A stretch of DNA of 64,000 bases. It comes from JACVCJ01 sp052437175. GTDB taxonomy: Bacteria > Bacteroidota > Bacteroidia > CAIKAF01. The position numbers were made by a program, and so were the translations under genes. Positions 32,196 to 41,025 of the stretch are shown one piece after another; position 1 is the first letter of the stretch; every line of letters starts with the position of its first letter. The DNA is taken from NCBI GenBank assembly GCA_052437175.1, contig JBQVOK010000004.1, forward strand, positions 62,001 to 126,000. The letters are read 5' to 3'. Below the pieces are notes generated by a model that worked only from the letters and a program-made list of their open reading frames with translations, was not told the origin of the DNA and did no database searches.

Positions 32196-32612
32196 ATGAA
32201 CGAAAGCATTAATTCAAGCAAGGCGCCGGAGCCCGTTGGTCTGTACCCGCACGCAAAAAGGGTGGGGAACCTGTTGTTCCTTTCGGGCGTGGGGCCCCGC
32301 GAAAAAGGCACGAAACAGATACCCGGCGTGGAACTGGATGCCGATGGCCGCATACAGAGCTACGATATTGAAAAACAATGCCGCAGCGTGTTCAATAATG
32401 TGCGCAATATCCTGGAAGAAGCCGGAAGCAGCTGGAATAACATCGTGGATGTAACGGTTTTCCTGACCAATATGAAAGACGATTTCAAAATATATAACCA
32501 GCTGTGGGCCGAGTATTTCGGCGAAAATCCGCCCTGCCGCACCACGCTGGAAATTAATTGTCTGCCTACCCCGATCGCCATTGAACTGAAAGTGATCGCT
32601 ACGATCGATTAA
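32196..32612 (+). CDS. RidA/YjgF-family protein
   Basis: A 138-residue small trimeric protein related to RidA, which deaminates reactive enamines and imines from PLP enzymes such as threonine dehydratase. The motifs GLYPHAKRVGNLLFLSGVGP, CRSVFNNVRNILEEAGSSWNNIVDVTVFLTNM and CRTTLEINCLPTPIAIELKVIA fit the family; the substrate-binding Arg is in PPCRTT. The ATG at 32196 is chosen because a perfect -7 box ends at 32190. It is slightly longer in the middle (KQIPGVELDADGR) than E. coli RidA. It precedes a rhodanese gene by 12 bases. Confidence 0.85.
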   Translation: MNESINSSKAPEPVGLYPHAKRVGNLLFLSGVGPREKGTKQIPGVELDADGRIQSYDIEKQCRSVFNNVRNILEEAGSSWNNIVDVTVFLTNMKDDFKIYNQLWAEYFGENPPCRTTLEINCLPTPIAIELKVIATID

Positions 32613-32624
32613 TATACGTTAATT

Positions 32625-32999
32625 ATGAAAAGATTCCTGCTGATATTCCTGTTTTCCGGATCGGTACTGCTGGCAAAAGCCCAGACCGACCTGGGTGCGG
32701 CCGCTTTTAAATCGGCGCTGGAAACGGAGAAGAACGAACTGCTGGTAGATGTACGCCAGACCTGGGAAGTGAAACAGGGGCGTATTGCCGGTTCGGTGAA
32801 TTACGACTGGCTGGCGGACGGTTTTATGGCAAATTTCAAAACCGTACCAAAGGATAAGCCCATTTACGTGTACTGCGCCGTAGGCGGACGGAGTACCGAA
32901 GCGGCTGCCGCACTCAGCAAAGCGGGTTATAAAAAAGTATATAACCTTACAGGCGGCTACAAAGGCTGGGAAAAAGCCGGTTATCCGGTTACGAAGTAA
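32625..32999 (+). CDS. Secreted single-domain rhodanese-like protein
   Basis: A 124-residue protein with a signal peptide (ends LLAKAQ) and one rhodanese domain: LLVDVRQTWEVKQGRIAGSVNYDW, active-site loop YCAVGGRS with the catalytic Cys near residue 85, and GGYKGWEKAGYPV. It would accept or hand on sulfane sulfur in the periplasm; the physiological donor is unknown. It is co-oriented with ridA and meets the convergent gene ending at 33002 with only two bases between. Confidence 0.85.
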   Translation: MKRFLLIFLFSGSVLLAKAQTDLGAAAFKSALETEKNELLVDVRQTWEVKQGRIAGSVNYDWLADGFMANFKTVPKDKPIYVYCAVGGRSTEAAAALSKAGYKKVYNLTGGYKGWEKAGYPVTK

Positions 33000-33001
33000 G
33001 T

Positions 33002-33883
33002 TTATTTGTATACGATAAAGGGTACTTCGATCTCCAGCTGTTTATCGCTTTTTTTGTCCCAGAACAGGATGGCCAGCTTATAGGGCTTTTCCGGTTCCAG
33101 GTCTTCGCTGGGCGTAAAAAATACCTTCAGATCGCCTATGGCGCCATCCGGGCCTTTATTGATGGCCATATTGGTATACAGATCGTCTGATTCGAACAAT
33201 ACCATGTCCCGGGAGTCGATCACGCGTATGCGGCATCCCGGGTAAAATTTGTCGTTCACCATCTGGAAAACCCCCGTACCGTAAAAAACATAATCGGCCT
33301 GCTGGTTCATGCGGATGCGGTTGGCAAACGTGAGCTTATTGTCCTGGAAAACAAACAGGTTGCGGGTGGTCAGTCCCCCGCTTTTCTGCGTATAGGTATA
33401 GTCGTATGGATTCAGTACGAATGTATAGGTGGCATGCATGCGCGACTTGCCTTTTTTGTCCCATATTTCTACGTTGAATACATAGAACCCGTTGCCGGTC
33501 ATGGGATCGGCGGTAAAAATACTCGGGGCTATCTCGCGGACTTCACTGGTATCTACACCCTCTTTCTTATCGGCCAGCAGGTCGCCGGAATCGAAGATCA
33601 CCTTATTGCTGAGGTCGGTCACAAAGATGCGTATGCCGGGAAAAACCTTGTTTTTCTGTCTTTTAAAGCCTTCGATGTTGTGGAACACCATGTAATACTG
33701 GGTATTGTAGTCCAGCTTGTTGGAGTTCTGCAGGGAGCTGTCCGTGGCAATGAACGCTTTCTGCAGGCTGAATCCGTTGCCGGTGATCTTGAGCTGCAGA
33801 CCGGGATCGTTGTAAAGGATGTTTTGTGCGGCCATACTGAACACAAAACCCAGGAAGAAGAATAAGGTGCCGATTGATTTCAT
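33002..33883 (-). CDS. Secreted protein of unknown function
   Basis: A 293-residue secreted protein with signal peptide MKSIGTLFFFLGFVFSMAAQ. Two similar beta-rich halves are visible, each around 130 residues: the phrases KVFPGIRIFVTDLSNKVIFDSGDLL and KFYPGCRIRVIDSRDMVLFES align well, and the tails YVFNVEIWDKKG and YKLAILFWDKKS do too, indicating an internal duplication. I do not know the family. It is the last gene of the phosphomannomutase-Smr run on the minus strand. Confidence 0.7.
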   Translation of the reverse strand: MKSIGTLFFFLGFVFSMAAQNILYNDPGLQLKITGNGFSLQKAFIATDSSLQNSNKLDYNTQYYMVFHNIEGFKRQKNKVFPGIRIFVTDLSNKVIFDSGDLLADKKEGVDTSEVREIAPSIFTADPMTGNGFYVFNVEIWDKKGKSRMHATYTFVLNPYDYTYTQKSGGLTTRNLFVFQDNKLTFANRIRMNQQADYVFYGTGVFQMVNDKFYPGCRIRVIDSRDMVLFESDDLYTNMAINKGPDGAIGDLKVFFTPSEDLEPEKPYKLAILFWDKKSDKQLEIEVPFIVYK

Positions 33884-33946
33884 ACCTTGTTTTTTACAAA
33901 ATAAATATAAAGCAATAATCGGCACACTGGTACAAATGCAGTATTT

Positions 33947-34753
33947 TTAATAACGGATCTCGGCCATGGTGGCACCGCGGCCGTATCTCTGCCAGGAAGC
34001 GTCGTAATAGTATATCTGCGGATAACTGCGCAGTATGGAACGGACCTCGGCACGTAAAACGCCTTCGCCCACCCCGTGTATCACTACAAACTTACGTACC
34101 CGGGCGGCAATGAACTCTTCCAGTTTCTGCTGAAAAAAGCGCAGCTGGTATTGCAGGCGTTCTTCGGGGGCCAGGCGCCAGGTATTCACTTCTATTTCTT
34201 CAAAATGCAGATCGATCTCCGGGATCACTTCCTTTACGGCCGGCATTACCTTTTTGTTGGGCTTTTTCAGATCCTCGGCCTTAACGTGGATAGTTTTATC
34301 GGTATATTCTTTATCCCGCACCTTCGGTATCACTTTTTTACCGGGATTCTCCCAGGCATCGGGTTCTTTGTCCAGCTTACGTTTTTCGTCTTCCAGGCCT
34401 TTGCTGATCCATTTTTCGGAACTTGCGGCTGCGGAATCGTCGTCCTGCAGGCTCTTTTTACCCGTTTTTTCTTTCCGTATCTTTATTTTGCCGCTCTGTT
34501 CCCAGTCCGGTTCCGTGTCTGGCTGCGTCGTTGCGGCATCTTTGGCCGCCGGACTGCTTTCTCCGCTGTTTTTGCGGAAAACCGGCATGCTTTTATACGG
34601 ATTAAACTGGGCCACGATCTCGTTCTTATGCACGGTCATTTCAATACCTTCGTCGGCCTCGATGCGGTACATATCGTTTCCCAGTGCTTCCAGTACGGTG
34701 CCTCCGCCCAGGAAATCGGTAAAATTTACTTTATCTCCTTTTTTATACTTCAT
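33947..34753 (-). CDS. Smr-domain protein with DUF2027 N-terminus
   Basis: A 268-residue protein: an N-terminal SH3-like KOW-type segment (KGDKVNFTDFLGGGTVLEAL), a long charged linker (about 55-175, Lys/Asp/Glu/Pro-rich, possibly disordered) and a C-terminal Smr nuclease-like domain (IDLHFEEIEVN... near 185; HGVGEGVLRAEVRSIL; IYYYDASW). Smr domains are usually endonucleases of DNA or RNA; here the conserved DLH and HGxG motifs are intact. It overlaps the phosphomannomutase gene by four bases (ATGA). Confidence 0.85.
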   Translation of the reverse strand: MKYKKGDKVNFTDFLGGGTVLEALGNDMYRIEADEGIEMTVHKNEIVAQFNPYKSMPVFRKNSGESSPAAKDAATTQPDTEPDWEQSGKIKIRKEKTGKKSLQDDDSAAASSEKWISKGLEDEKRKLDKEPDAWENPGKKVIPKVRDKEYTDKTIHVKAEDLKKPNKKVMPAVKEVIPEIDLHFEEIEVNTWRLAPEERLQYQLRFFQQKLEEFIAARVRKFVVIHGVGEGVLRAEVRSILRSYPQIYYYDASWQRYGRGATMAEIRY

Positions 34754-36150
34754 AGGGCAAGTACGTCCTTCACACTCTGCTCAAGGAACGTTTCCAGTTC
34801 GTTTTTATCGGCCGCTTCGGCATATACGCGAACCACGGGCTCGGTTCCCGAAGCGCGTATCATCAGCCATTCGCCGCCGTTGAAATGATATTTGTACCCG
34901 TCGATGGTTTCGGTACGGGCCACGTCTTTACCGCCGAAATGCTGAATATTGCCGCCGGCACAGGTCTTCAGTATACGTTGTTTCTGTTCTTCGGTAAGGT
35001 GCAGGTCGGCACGGTCGTACTGGAAAGAGCCGGTAATGGCATACACTTCTTCGATAAGTTCTTCGAGTGTCTTGCCGCTTTTGGCCATAAATTCCCAGAT
35101 AATGAGACCCATCCAGATGCCGTCGCGCTCGGGGATATGTCCTTTAACGGCAATACCGCCGCTTTCTTCGCCGCCCAGCAGAATGTCTTCTTCCAGGAAG
35201 AAACCGGCAATGTATTTAAAGCCGATCTTTACGGTCTGCTGTTCCAGCCCGTAGTGCCGGCACAGGGTCTTTACCTTGTCCGTTACCGAAAAGGCGGTGA
35301 TCACTTTGCCGCGGTAACCTTTGTATTTGTACAGGTAGTGGATCAGCAGCAGGATAATGTGGTGCGAGTCTACAAAGTTGCCTTTGGAATCGAACAGCCC
35401 GATGCGGTCGGCATCGCCGTCGGTAGCCAGTCCGCTGGCAATATTACCCTTGCGGCGTATAAATTCCTGGAAAGGTTTCAGGTTTTTAAGAATGGGTTCG
35501 GGTGCCGTACCTTCGAAACCGGGGTTCTGATCGCAATGCAGCAGGTCCATACCCGGGAACAGTTTTTTCATAACGCCCTGTCCGGCGCCGTACATGGCAT
35601 CGTAGGCAAACTTCATGCTGCTGTTGCGGATGGCGTCCAGGTCAAAGGATTCCTCCACCCGTTTTATGTACATGGCTTCCAGGTCATGCCGGAAGAGGGT
35701 AGTGCCGTTGTCCTTCAGTTCGATATCGGCCACCTGCGGTACTGCGTCGGGGATCAGGGCCTCGATCTGTTCCAGTTCGGCAGGCAGTACGGGGCCGCCG
35801 TAATTGCCCTTGAGTTTATAGCCGTTGTAAGAAGGCGGGTTGTGACTGGCCGTAATGATCACCCCCATGGAAACCTGCAGCTCGTGAGCCGCCAGTGAGA
35901 TCATGGGCGTGGACACAAAACCCTGGGCAAAATGAACTTTAATGCCCTGCGCAAGGAATACAGAAGCGGCGGTCTGCATAAAGAGCTCACCGGCAAAACG
36001 GCAGTCGTGACCGATCACCACCGAGGGTGCCGTCTCTTTCTGCTTCAGGTACAGGGCTACGCCCATACTGATCCGTTTTACGTTATCCGTAGTGAAATCT
36101 TTGGCAATAATGGCTCTCCAGCCGTCGGTTCCGAATTTGATCGCAGTCAT
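34750..36150 (-). CDS. Phosphoglucomutase/phosphomannomutase family enzyme
   Basis: A 466-residue alpha-D-phosphohexomutase converting hexose-6-phosphate and hexose-1-phosphate for nucleotide sugars. Domain I phosphoserine loop ITASHNPPSYNGYKLK (about 102-117), Mg loop TDGDADRIG (near 243), sugar loop GEESGGIAVKG (about 327) and the phosphate-binding C-terminal RASGTEPVVRVYAEA are all present. Whether glucose or mannose is preferred cannot be told. It is first of a minus-strand trio and diverges from the TatD-like gene. Confidence 0.9.
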   Translation of the reverse strand: MTAIKFGTDGWRAIIAKDFTTDNVKRISMGVALYLKQKETAPSVVIGHDCRFAGELFMQTAASVFLAQGIKVHFAQGFVSTPMISLAAHELQVSMGVIITASHNPPSYNGYKLKGNYGGPVLPAELEQIEALIPDAVPQVADIELKDNGTTLFRHDLEAMYIKRVEESFDLDAIRNSSMKFAYDAMYGAGQGVMKKLFPGMDLLHCDQNPGFEGTAPEPILKNLKPFQEFIRRKGNIASGLATDGDADRIGLFDSKGNFVDSHHIILLLIHYLYKYKGYRGKVITAFSVTDKVKTLCRHYGLEQQTVKIGFKYIAGFFLEEDILLGGEESGGIAVKGHIPERDGIWMGLIIWEFMAKSGKTLEELIEEVYAITGSFQYDRADLHLTEEQKQRILKTCAGGNIQHFGGKDVARTETIDGYKYHFNGGEWLMIRASGTEPVVRVYAEAADKNELETFLEQSVKDVLAL

Positions 36151-36228
36151 GCTGTGTCTGTAATTTTATGCTGCGAATGTACGATATTTGTGGCTAAACT
36201 CCCTACAAAGGCAGGTTAACGAAGGGTT

Positions 36229-36885
36229 ATGCATTTCTACAACGTACATACACATTACCGTGCACAGGCGGCAGACGAACGTGTGCTGCGCAATGCCTAT
36301 ATGTACGTACCGCGCCTGCAACCTGTATCCTATGCGCTCAGTGCCGGGCTGCATCCCTGGTTTATCCGCGGAGACATGAATGCCGTACGCGAAAGCCTGG
36401 AAACCGCCCTCCGGAACCCGCAGGTAAAGGCCCTGGGCGAATGCGGGCTGGACCGCCTCAAAGGGCCATCGTTCGAAATACAATACGCATTTCTGCAAAT
36501 GCAGCGGGAACTGGCCGAAGCCGCAGCCAAACCGATGATCATTCATTGTGTGCGGGCCTATGACGAGATTCGGGAACAGCTGAAAGACGTACATGTACCC
36601 GTGATCCTGCACGATTACCGGGCTTCGCTGGTCCAGACACGGCGCCTGCTGCATTACCCGCATGTTTATTTTTCGCTGGGCAAAGGTCTGCTCAACGGTT
36701 CGGCAAAGCATCTGCAGGCCTATGCGGCCATTCCGCCCGAACGGGTGCTGTTTGAGACCGATACCCTGCGTATGCCCGTACAAAAAGTGTACGAACGCTA
36801 TGCCCGGCTGTTTTCTTTTCCACTGGAAAAACTGACTGCCACCACGGAAACAACACTGCATACCATCTGGCCTGCGGGCCTTTGA
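36229..36885 (+). CDS. TatD-family metal-dependent hydrolase
   Basis: A 218-residue TIM-barrel metallohydrolase of the TatD (amidohydrolase) group, reported as deoxyribonuclease-like. Metal ligands fit the order: HTH at about residue 7-9 (NVHTHYR), GECGLDRL (Glu near 69), IIHCVRAYDEI, ILHDYRAS and FETDTLR (Asp near 187). It is a little shorter than TatD (about 260 residues), lacking the first loop expansion. It precedes tcdA by 57 bases. The substrate is unknown. Confidence 0.85.
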   Translation: MHFYNVHTHYRAQAADERVLRNAYMYVPRLQPVSYALSAGLHPWFIRGDMNAVRESLETALRNPQVKALGECGLDRLKGPSFEIQYAFLQMQRELAEAAAKPMIIHCVRAYDEIREQLKDVHVPVILHDYRASLVQTRRLLHYPHVYFSLGKGLLNGSAKHLQAYAAIPPERVLFETDTLRMPVQKVYERYARLFSFPLEKLTATTETTLHTIWPAGL

Positions 36886-36942
36886 TGTACTTTTTTTTGC
36901 GAAGCCGGAACAGGCATTTATTTTTGCGGAAAATTTCAAAGA

Positions 36943-37674
36943 ATGAGCTTGATACAGCCCTGGATGGGCAGAACCCGCTTACTGCTGGGAGACGAGAAAC
37001 TGGAGAACCTGATCGACGCGCATGTACTGGTAGTAGGACTGGGCGGGGTAGGCGGCATTTGTGCCGAAATGATCGCCCGCGCCGGGGTAAAACGTATGAC
37101 TATCGTAGATGCCGACGTGGTGGAAGCCACGAACCGCAACCGGCAGCTGCCTGCGCTCATCAGCACGGACGGACAGCTGAAAGCCGATGTAATGGCGCAG
37201 CGCCTGCGCGACATAAACCCCGAAATAGAGCTTACCGTACTGCCCGAATACCTCAAGGACGAACGTACCAATGAGGTGCTCGACAGTGCTCCCTTCGATT
37301 ACGTGGTGGACTGTATCGACACGCTTTCGCCCAAAGTATTTTTTATAAAGGCCTGTCTCGACCGCAAAATTCCCATCGTAAGCAGTATGGGTGCCGGTGG
37401 AAAGGTAGATCCCACCCAGGTGCGTATCGTAGATATTTCGGAGACCTATAACTGTAACCTGGCCCTGTACGTGCGCAAGCGCCTGCACCGTTTCGGTATC
37501 TACAAAGGACTGCAGGTGGTGTGGTCGGCCGAAAAGGCAGATAAATCCCGGATCGTACTGGCCGACAGCGGCCCCAAGAAGTCGGTGATCGGCACCATAT
37601 CCTATATGCCGGCTGTGTTCGGTATTACGCTGGCCAGTGTGGTTATCCGTGATCTATACGACCGTAAGAAATAA
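36943..37674 (+). CDS. tcdA: tRNA threonylcarbamoyladenosine dehydratase (TcdA/CsdL)
   Basis: Cyclises tRNA t6A to ct6A using ATP, in the cytoplasm. The 243-residue ThiF/MoeB-type E1-like fold has the ATP-binding GLGGVGGICAEMIARAGV (about 27-44), DADVVEATNRNRQLPA with the Arg finger, and CIDTLSPKVFFIKACLDRKIPIVSSMGAGGKVDPT, the TcdA signature. The C-terminus ends in the family pattern SVVIRDLYDR. MoeB/ThiF are less likely as no CxxC zinc sites or sulfur-carrier genes are present. Confidence 0.9.
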   Translation: MSLIQPWMGRTRLLLGDEKLENLIDAHVLVVGLGGVGGICAEMIARAGVKRMTIVDADVVEATNRNRQLPALISTDGQLKADVMAQRLRDINPEIELTVLPEYLKDERTNEVLDSAPFDYVVDCIDTLSPKVFFIKACLDRKIPIVSSMGAGGKVDPTQVRIVDISETYNCNLALYVRKRLHRFGIYKGLQVVWSAEKADKSRIVLADSGPKKSVIGTISYMPAVFGITLASVVIRDLYDRKK

Positions 37675-37700
37675 AAAAAGTCGCCTTATCGGGGCGACTT
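37673..37700 (-). terminator. Terminator between tcdA and the convergent small secreted gene
   Basis: AGTCGCC and GGCGACT pair around a short loop; the A tract at 37673-37679 gives seven T on the minus strand, so it serves the gene at 37723-38154. Confidence 0.85.
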
Positions 37701-37722
37701 GCTGTATAAATGGTTTACGATC

Positions 37723-38154
37723 TTAGTTGATGATCAGGTTGCCGAAATCCATCTGGCTGAGGTCCGGCGAATAGTTACGTTCGCTTTCGTAACGAATGAA
37801 CACTTTCAGGGCATCGTCGCTGTTGGAGCAGGAAGCCTCACGCACCTGGTTCGGGGCCAACACAAAATGCTGATCGTACTCCGAATTCTGGCAGGTGGCG
37901 CAGGTAGTGCTGCCGTAATACAGGTTGTAACGGAAACTTACATTTTTCACGTTAGCCGTAGTATTCTCAAATTTCAGCAGTTTATACTTGATCTGTACAT
38001 TGGTAGGAGCTACTGTGCAGATTTCTTCTTTCGCATAAATGTTTACGCCGTTCTGGCTTTTGATAAGTGCCCATGTGCCCGGCTGTGATTCAGCCTGAGC
38101 GTACGATTGTAACCCGATGATGAGAGAACAGGCTATTGTCAGTAATGTTTTCAT
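37723..38154 (-). CDS. Small secreted protein of unknown function
   Basis: A 143-residue protein with signal peptide MKTLLTIACSLIIGLQSYAQ. The mature part is beta-rich, with GVNIYAKEEIC, VQIKYKLLKFENTTANVKNVSFRYNLYY and a CATC motif (STTCATCQNSE); four cysteines could form two disulfides. It looks like an Ig-like or fibronectin-like single domain. The family is unknown to me. A perfect -7 box (TATATTTG on the minus strand) lies at 38173-38180. Confidence 0.7.
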   Translation of the reverse strand: MKTLLTIACSLIIGLQSYAQAESQPGTWALIKSQNGVNIYAKEEICTVAPTNVQIKYKLLKFENTTANVKNVSFRYNLYYGSTTCATCQNSEYDQHFVLAPNQVREASCSNSDDALKVFIRYESERNYSPDLSQMDFGNLIIN

Positions 38155-38172
38155 ACGTCAAAAAAATTTTCT

Positions 38173-38180
38173 CAAATATA
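38173..38180 (-). promoter_or_regulatory. -7 box of the gene at 37723-38154
   Basis: CAAATATA on the plus strand is TATATTTG on the minus strand, an exact TAnnTTTG match 18 bases before the start codon. Confidence 0.5.
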
Positions 38181-38298
38181 AGTAAATAATTAACATTTTT
38201 TTGGATTTAACGAATTTATTCGATCAAAGTTTCATTTTTTCATCGGCATGCCCCCGGCAGCACCCTTTAATTAGCTATAAATTAACCCGGCCTGTACT

Positions 38299-38328
38299 TT
38301 GGCATTGCGTAAAGGAATCTTACTTTTG
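38299..38328 (+). promoter_or_regulatory. Promoter of the BT_3928-type gene
   Basis: TTG at 38299-38301, 19 bases, TACTTTTG at 38321-38328 (exact -7 match), and the ATG 29 bases later. Confidence 0.7.
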
Positions 38329-38357
38329 TAACGATCGATACTAAGCTAAAAGACATT

Positions 38358-39878
38358 ATGAGGAAATTTTTAAGCCCTTTCCGTATACTGGTAGGTACCA
38401 TTTTTATCATCTCGGGACTTATTAAGGCCAACGACCCGATGGGTTTCAGCTATAAAATGGAAGAGTACTTTACCGTATTCAAGACCATGGACAGCGTACA
38501 GGAAAGCAAGACCGAGATCCGGGACATGACCCCCGAAGAGATCGAGGCCGTATTTGCCGGTATGTCGTCGCTGAAACCGGTAGACTATGCCGGTAACCCG
38601 ATCGATATTACTGCCGAGGGTGCCCGCGACGAATTTATGTATGTAAAGGAAGAGATCAAAAGCTACCGTGCGGTGGAAGCCCAGAATACCTGGAACTCCT
38701 TCTGTACCTTTATGTATAAAAATGCCCTGGCGCTGAGTATCATCGTATGCGTTATCGAGATTTTCCTGGGCCTTTGTGTGCTGGCCGGCGTGTTTACCGG
38801 GCCATCGGCCATACTGCTGCTGGGTATGATCGTGTTCTTTTCGGCGCTTACCTTCTATTCGGCCTATTACGATAAGGTGACCGACTGCGGCTGCTTTGGC
38901 GATGCCCTGAAACTGACGCCCTGGCAGAGCTTTACCAAAGATATTGTACTGCTGGTACTGATACTGCCACTGGCCATCTTTACCAAACACTGGAAAGGAA
39001 AGGAATTTGACCTTACTGAAAAAATAGTTACCGGGGGCAGCATTGTGCTGGGTATCCTGCTGTCGTTCCTGGTGTTCGACTGGCAGCTGCCCGCCATCTT
39101 TATTATTGTGGCCATGCTGCTGCGTACTGCCGTGGGACTCTTCGGCAAAAAAGCCGGTATGCTCAGCCTGCTGGCGGTATATGTGCCTACGGCCCTGAGC
39201 CTGGCTTTTTCGCTGCACTGTTACAATCACATGCCCGTTAAAGACTACCGTCCCTGGGCAGTGGGCAATTCGGTGCCGGCCAAAATGATCGGCGTGCCCG
39301 AGTATGCCGACGTGTATATGATATATAAGGATAAGAAGACCGGTAAACAGGTAGAGAACCTGGCCATCAAAACCGACGAAAAAGGGAATATCACCAACTC
39401 CTGGGACTGGATGGACAGTACGTTCCTGGCTACGCACGATTTTGTAGACCAGCGCAAGGTGATCGTGAAAAAAGGCGAAATAGCCCCCATCCACGACTTT
39501 ACCCTGAGCGATCCCGCTACGGGCGACGAATATGCCGAGACCTTTATCTTTAAACCCGGCTACAAATTTATGGTGGTGGCCTACGACCTCGAGAAGACCA
39601 ACCTGGCCGTACAGCCCAAACTGAACGAGCTGGCCAAAGCCATACAGAAAGACGGCATGGAGATCATCGGGGCCACGGCATCCGGAGATAAAGTGCCCGC
39701 CTTTGTAAAAGCGAACGGTACACCATTTACCTATTATACCAATGACGCAACCTCGCTCAAAACCATTATCCGTTCCAACCCCGGACTGCTGCTCATGAAA
39801 GATACCATTGTGGCGGGACAGTGGCACTACAATGATTTGCCTGATTACCAGGAACTGAAAGAAAAAATACTGAAATAA
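38358..39878 (+). CDS. BT_3928-family DoxX-type membrane protein with C-terminal redoxin-like domain
   Basis: A 506-residue inner-membrane protein. A DoxX/MauE-like four-helix module is interrupted after the first helix (about 10-25) by a 75-residue soluble insert; the hallmark DCGCFGDALKL is at 176-186. Further hydrophobic helices (about 205-290) follow, then a soluble region (about 370-505) with a thioredoxin-like order (IHDFTLSDPATGDEY, YKFMVVAYDLEKTN, MEIIGATASGDK) but without CxxC. The MauE-like module is known for membrane redox partnering; the partner and substrate are unknown. Confidence 0.8.
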   Translation: MRKFLSPFRILVGTIFIISGLIKANDPMGFSYKMEEYFTVFKTMDSVQESKTEIRDMTPEEIEAVFAGMSSLKPVDYAGNPIDITAEGARDEFMYVKEEIKSYRAVEAQNTWNSFCTFMYKNALALSIIVCVIEIFLGLCVLAGVFTGPSAILLLGMIVFFSALTFYSAYYDKVTDCGCFGDALKLTPWQSFTKDIVLLVLILPLAIFTKHWKGKEFDLTEKIVTGGSIVLGILLSFLVFDWQLPAIFIIVAMLLRTAVGLFGKKAGMLSLLAVYVPTALSLAFSLHCYNHMPVKDYRPWAVGNSVPAKMIGVPEYADVYMIYKDKKTGKQVENLAIKTDEKGNITNSWDWMDSTFLATHDFVDQRKVIVKKGEIAPIHDFTLSDPATGDEYAETFIFKPGYKFMVVAYDLEKTNLAVQPKLNELAKAIQKDGMEIIGATASGDKVPAFVKANGTPFTYYTNDATSLKTIIRSNPGLLLMKDTIVAGQWHYNDLPDYQELKEKILK

Positions 39879-39883
39879 CAACG

Positions 39884-39916
39884 ATAACCCTGCCCCTAAC
39901 GCAGGGTTATTTTTTT
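39884..39916 (+). terminator. Terminator after the BT_3928-type gene
   Basis: ATAACCCTGC and GCAGGGTTAT form a perfect 10-bp stem around a seven-base loop, followed by seven T. Confidence 0.92.
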
Positions 39917-39984
39917 GTAAAAAAGTGCTTCTTTTGAATCACCGGGCCCTTTTTTCCCGTTTAAAAAACAGATATTGTGTGTAA

Positions 39985-41022
39985 ATGAAAAAATGTAATC
40001 TGACTTTAGCCGTATGCTCTCTTGCCGTGTTCCTGTTCATGGGTGTTTCCGGGTTGTTTGCCCAGGACGTGTACGTTCCTTTTGCCATTAAGGAATACCC
40101 CATCCAATTTAAACATACCACCGATTTTGACGTAAAACGGGTGGGCACTTTCACCTATGTGGTCGAAAGTCCTTCTACCTTCAGCCAGTTCTATATTAAA
40201 GGGATGAAAGTTTCGCAGGGCTACACGGCCGATAGTCTGCAGAGCTTTTTCATGAACAAGATCTATAAGGACGAAGATGTGATCAACCTGCAAATGCGCC
40301 AGAAAGGCCGCGGTACCATGGGCACCTACGAAGCCGATAAACTGGTGCTGTCTTTTTCTGCGGATGACAAACTGTATCTCTCCACCATTTTTATGGTGTA
40401 TTTTTATGTGAACCAGGAGTACAACGCCATTCTCTTTTATTTTGAGATGGGAGAGCGGGCGGCTTCGTCCTACGAGGGCCTGCAGGAAAATATGATACAG
40501 ACCCTGGAATGGTTGCCGCTCACATATACTACGTATAATGATCAGAAGACGCAGACCTCCATCGAGTATCCCGATTTCTGGAAGGCAGAGGCCGTATCCG
40601 AAAATGATACTATGAGCAGCTATAAGGCCGGCGACGGCCGGGGCTGGATATCCATACAGGCCACTACGGTAAAAGATTCGCTGGAAGCCAAAGACGTGGC
40701 TCTGAACGATTTTAAGGCGCTGAAGACCACCCCGGGCGAATTTACCTCGCACAAGCTCAAGGCCTCGGGCGACAAATGGTACTCCGGTGAGGCCTGCGGC
40801 CGTTGGACCGGCACCTATACCGAAACACAGGGCGTGTACAAGCGCAGTCTTACACTGAACCGCTATTACATGAAGCATATCGTGGGCGATAAACTGGTGC
40901 TGTACCGCATCGACCTGCTGTGTCCCGAATACAATGTAGATTATTACAGCCCCATCTTTAACAAGATGGCCCAGAGCATTAAACTGCCGGGCAATCCGTA
41001 CATAGCGCCTAAAAAGAAGTAA
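39985..41022 (+). CDS. Secreted two-domain protein of unknown function
   Basis: A 345-residue protein with signal peptide ending LFAQ (about residue 26). Two similarly built halves (about 38-175 and 185-335) each carry an IEYPDFW or FKHTTDFDV-type opening and a last strand-helix with LYRIDLLCPEYN or NAILFYFEMG; this resembles a tandem PsbP/MOG1-like alpha-beta fold (inference). No catalytic motif is evident. It is convergent with the GT-C gene with three bases between, and it has no visible terminator. Confidence 0.7.
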   Translation: MKKCNLTLAVCSLAVFLFMGVSGLFAQDVYVPFAIKEYPIQFKHTTDFDVKRVGTFTYVVESPSTFSQFYIKGMKVSQGYTADSLQSFFMNKIYKDEDVINLQMRQKGRGTMGTYEADKLVLSFSADDKLYLSTIFMVYFYVNQEYNAILFYFEMGERAASSYEGLQENMIQTLEWLPLTYTTYNDQKTQTSIEYPDFWKAEAVSENDTMSSYKAGDGRGWISIQATTVKDSLEAKDVALNDFKALKTTPGEFTSHKLKASGDKWYSGEACGRWTGTYTETQGVYKRSLTLNRYYMKHIVGDKLVLYRIDLLCPEYNVDYYSPIFNKMAQSIKLPGNPYIAPKKK

Positions 41023-41025
41023 GGT

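Noticed and set aside
38370..39881. 503-codon open frame opposite the BT_3928-type gene
   Set aside because: Composition is abnormal (very high His, Gln, Gly and Val) and the plus-strand gene has promoter, terminator and recognisable domains.
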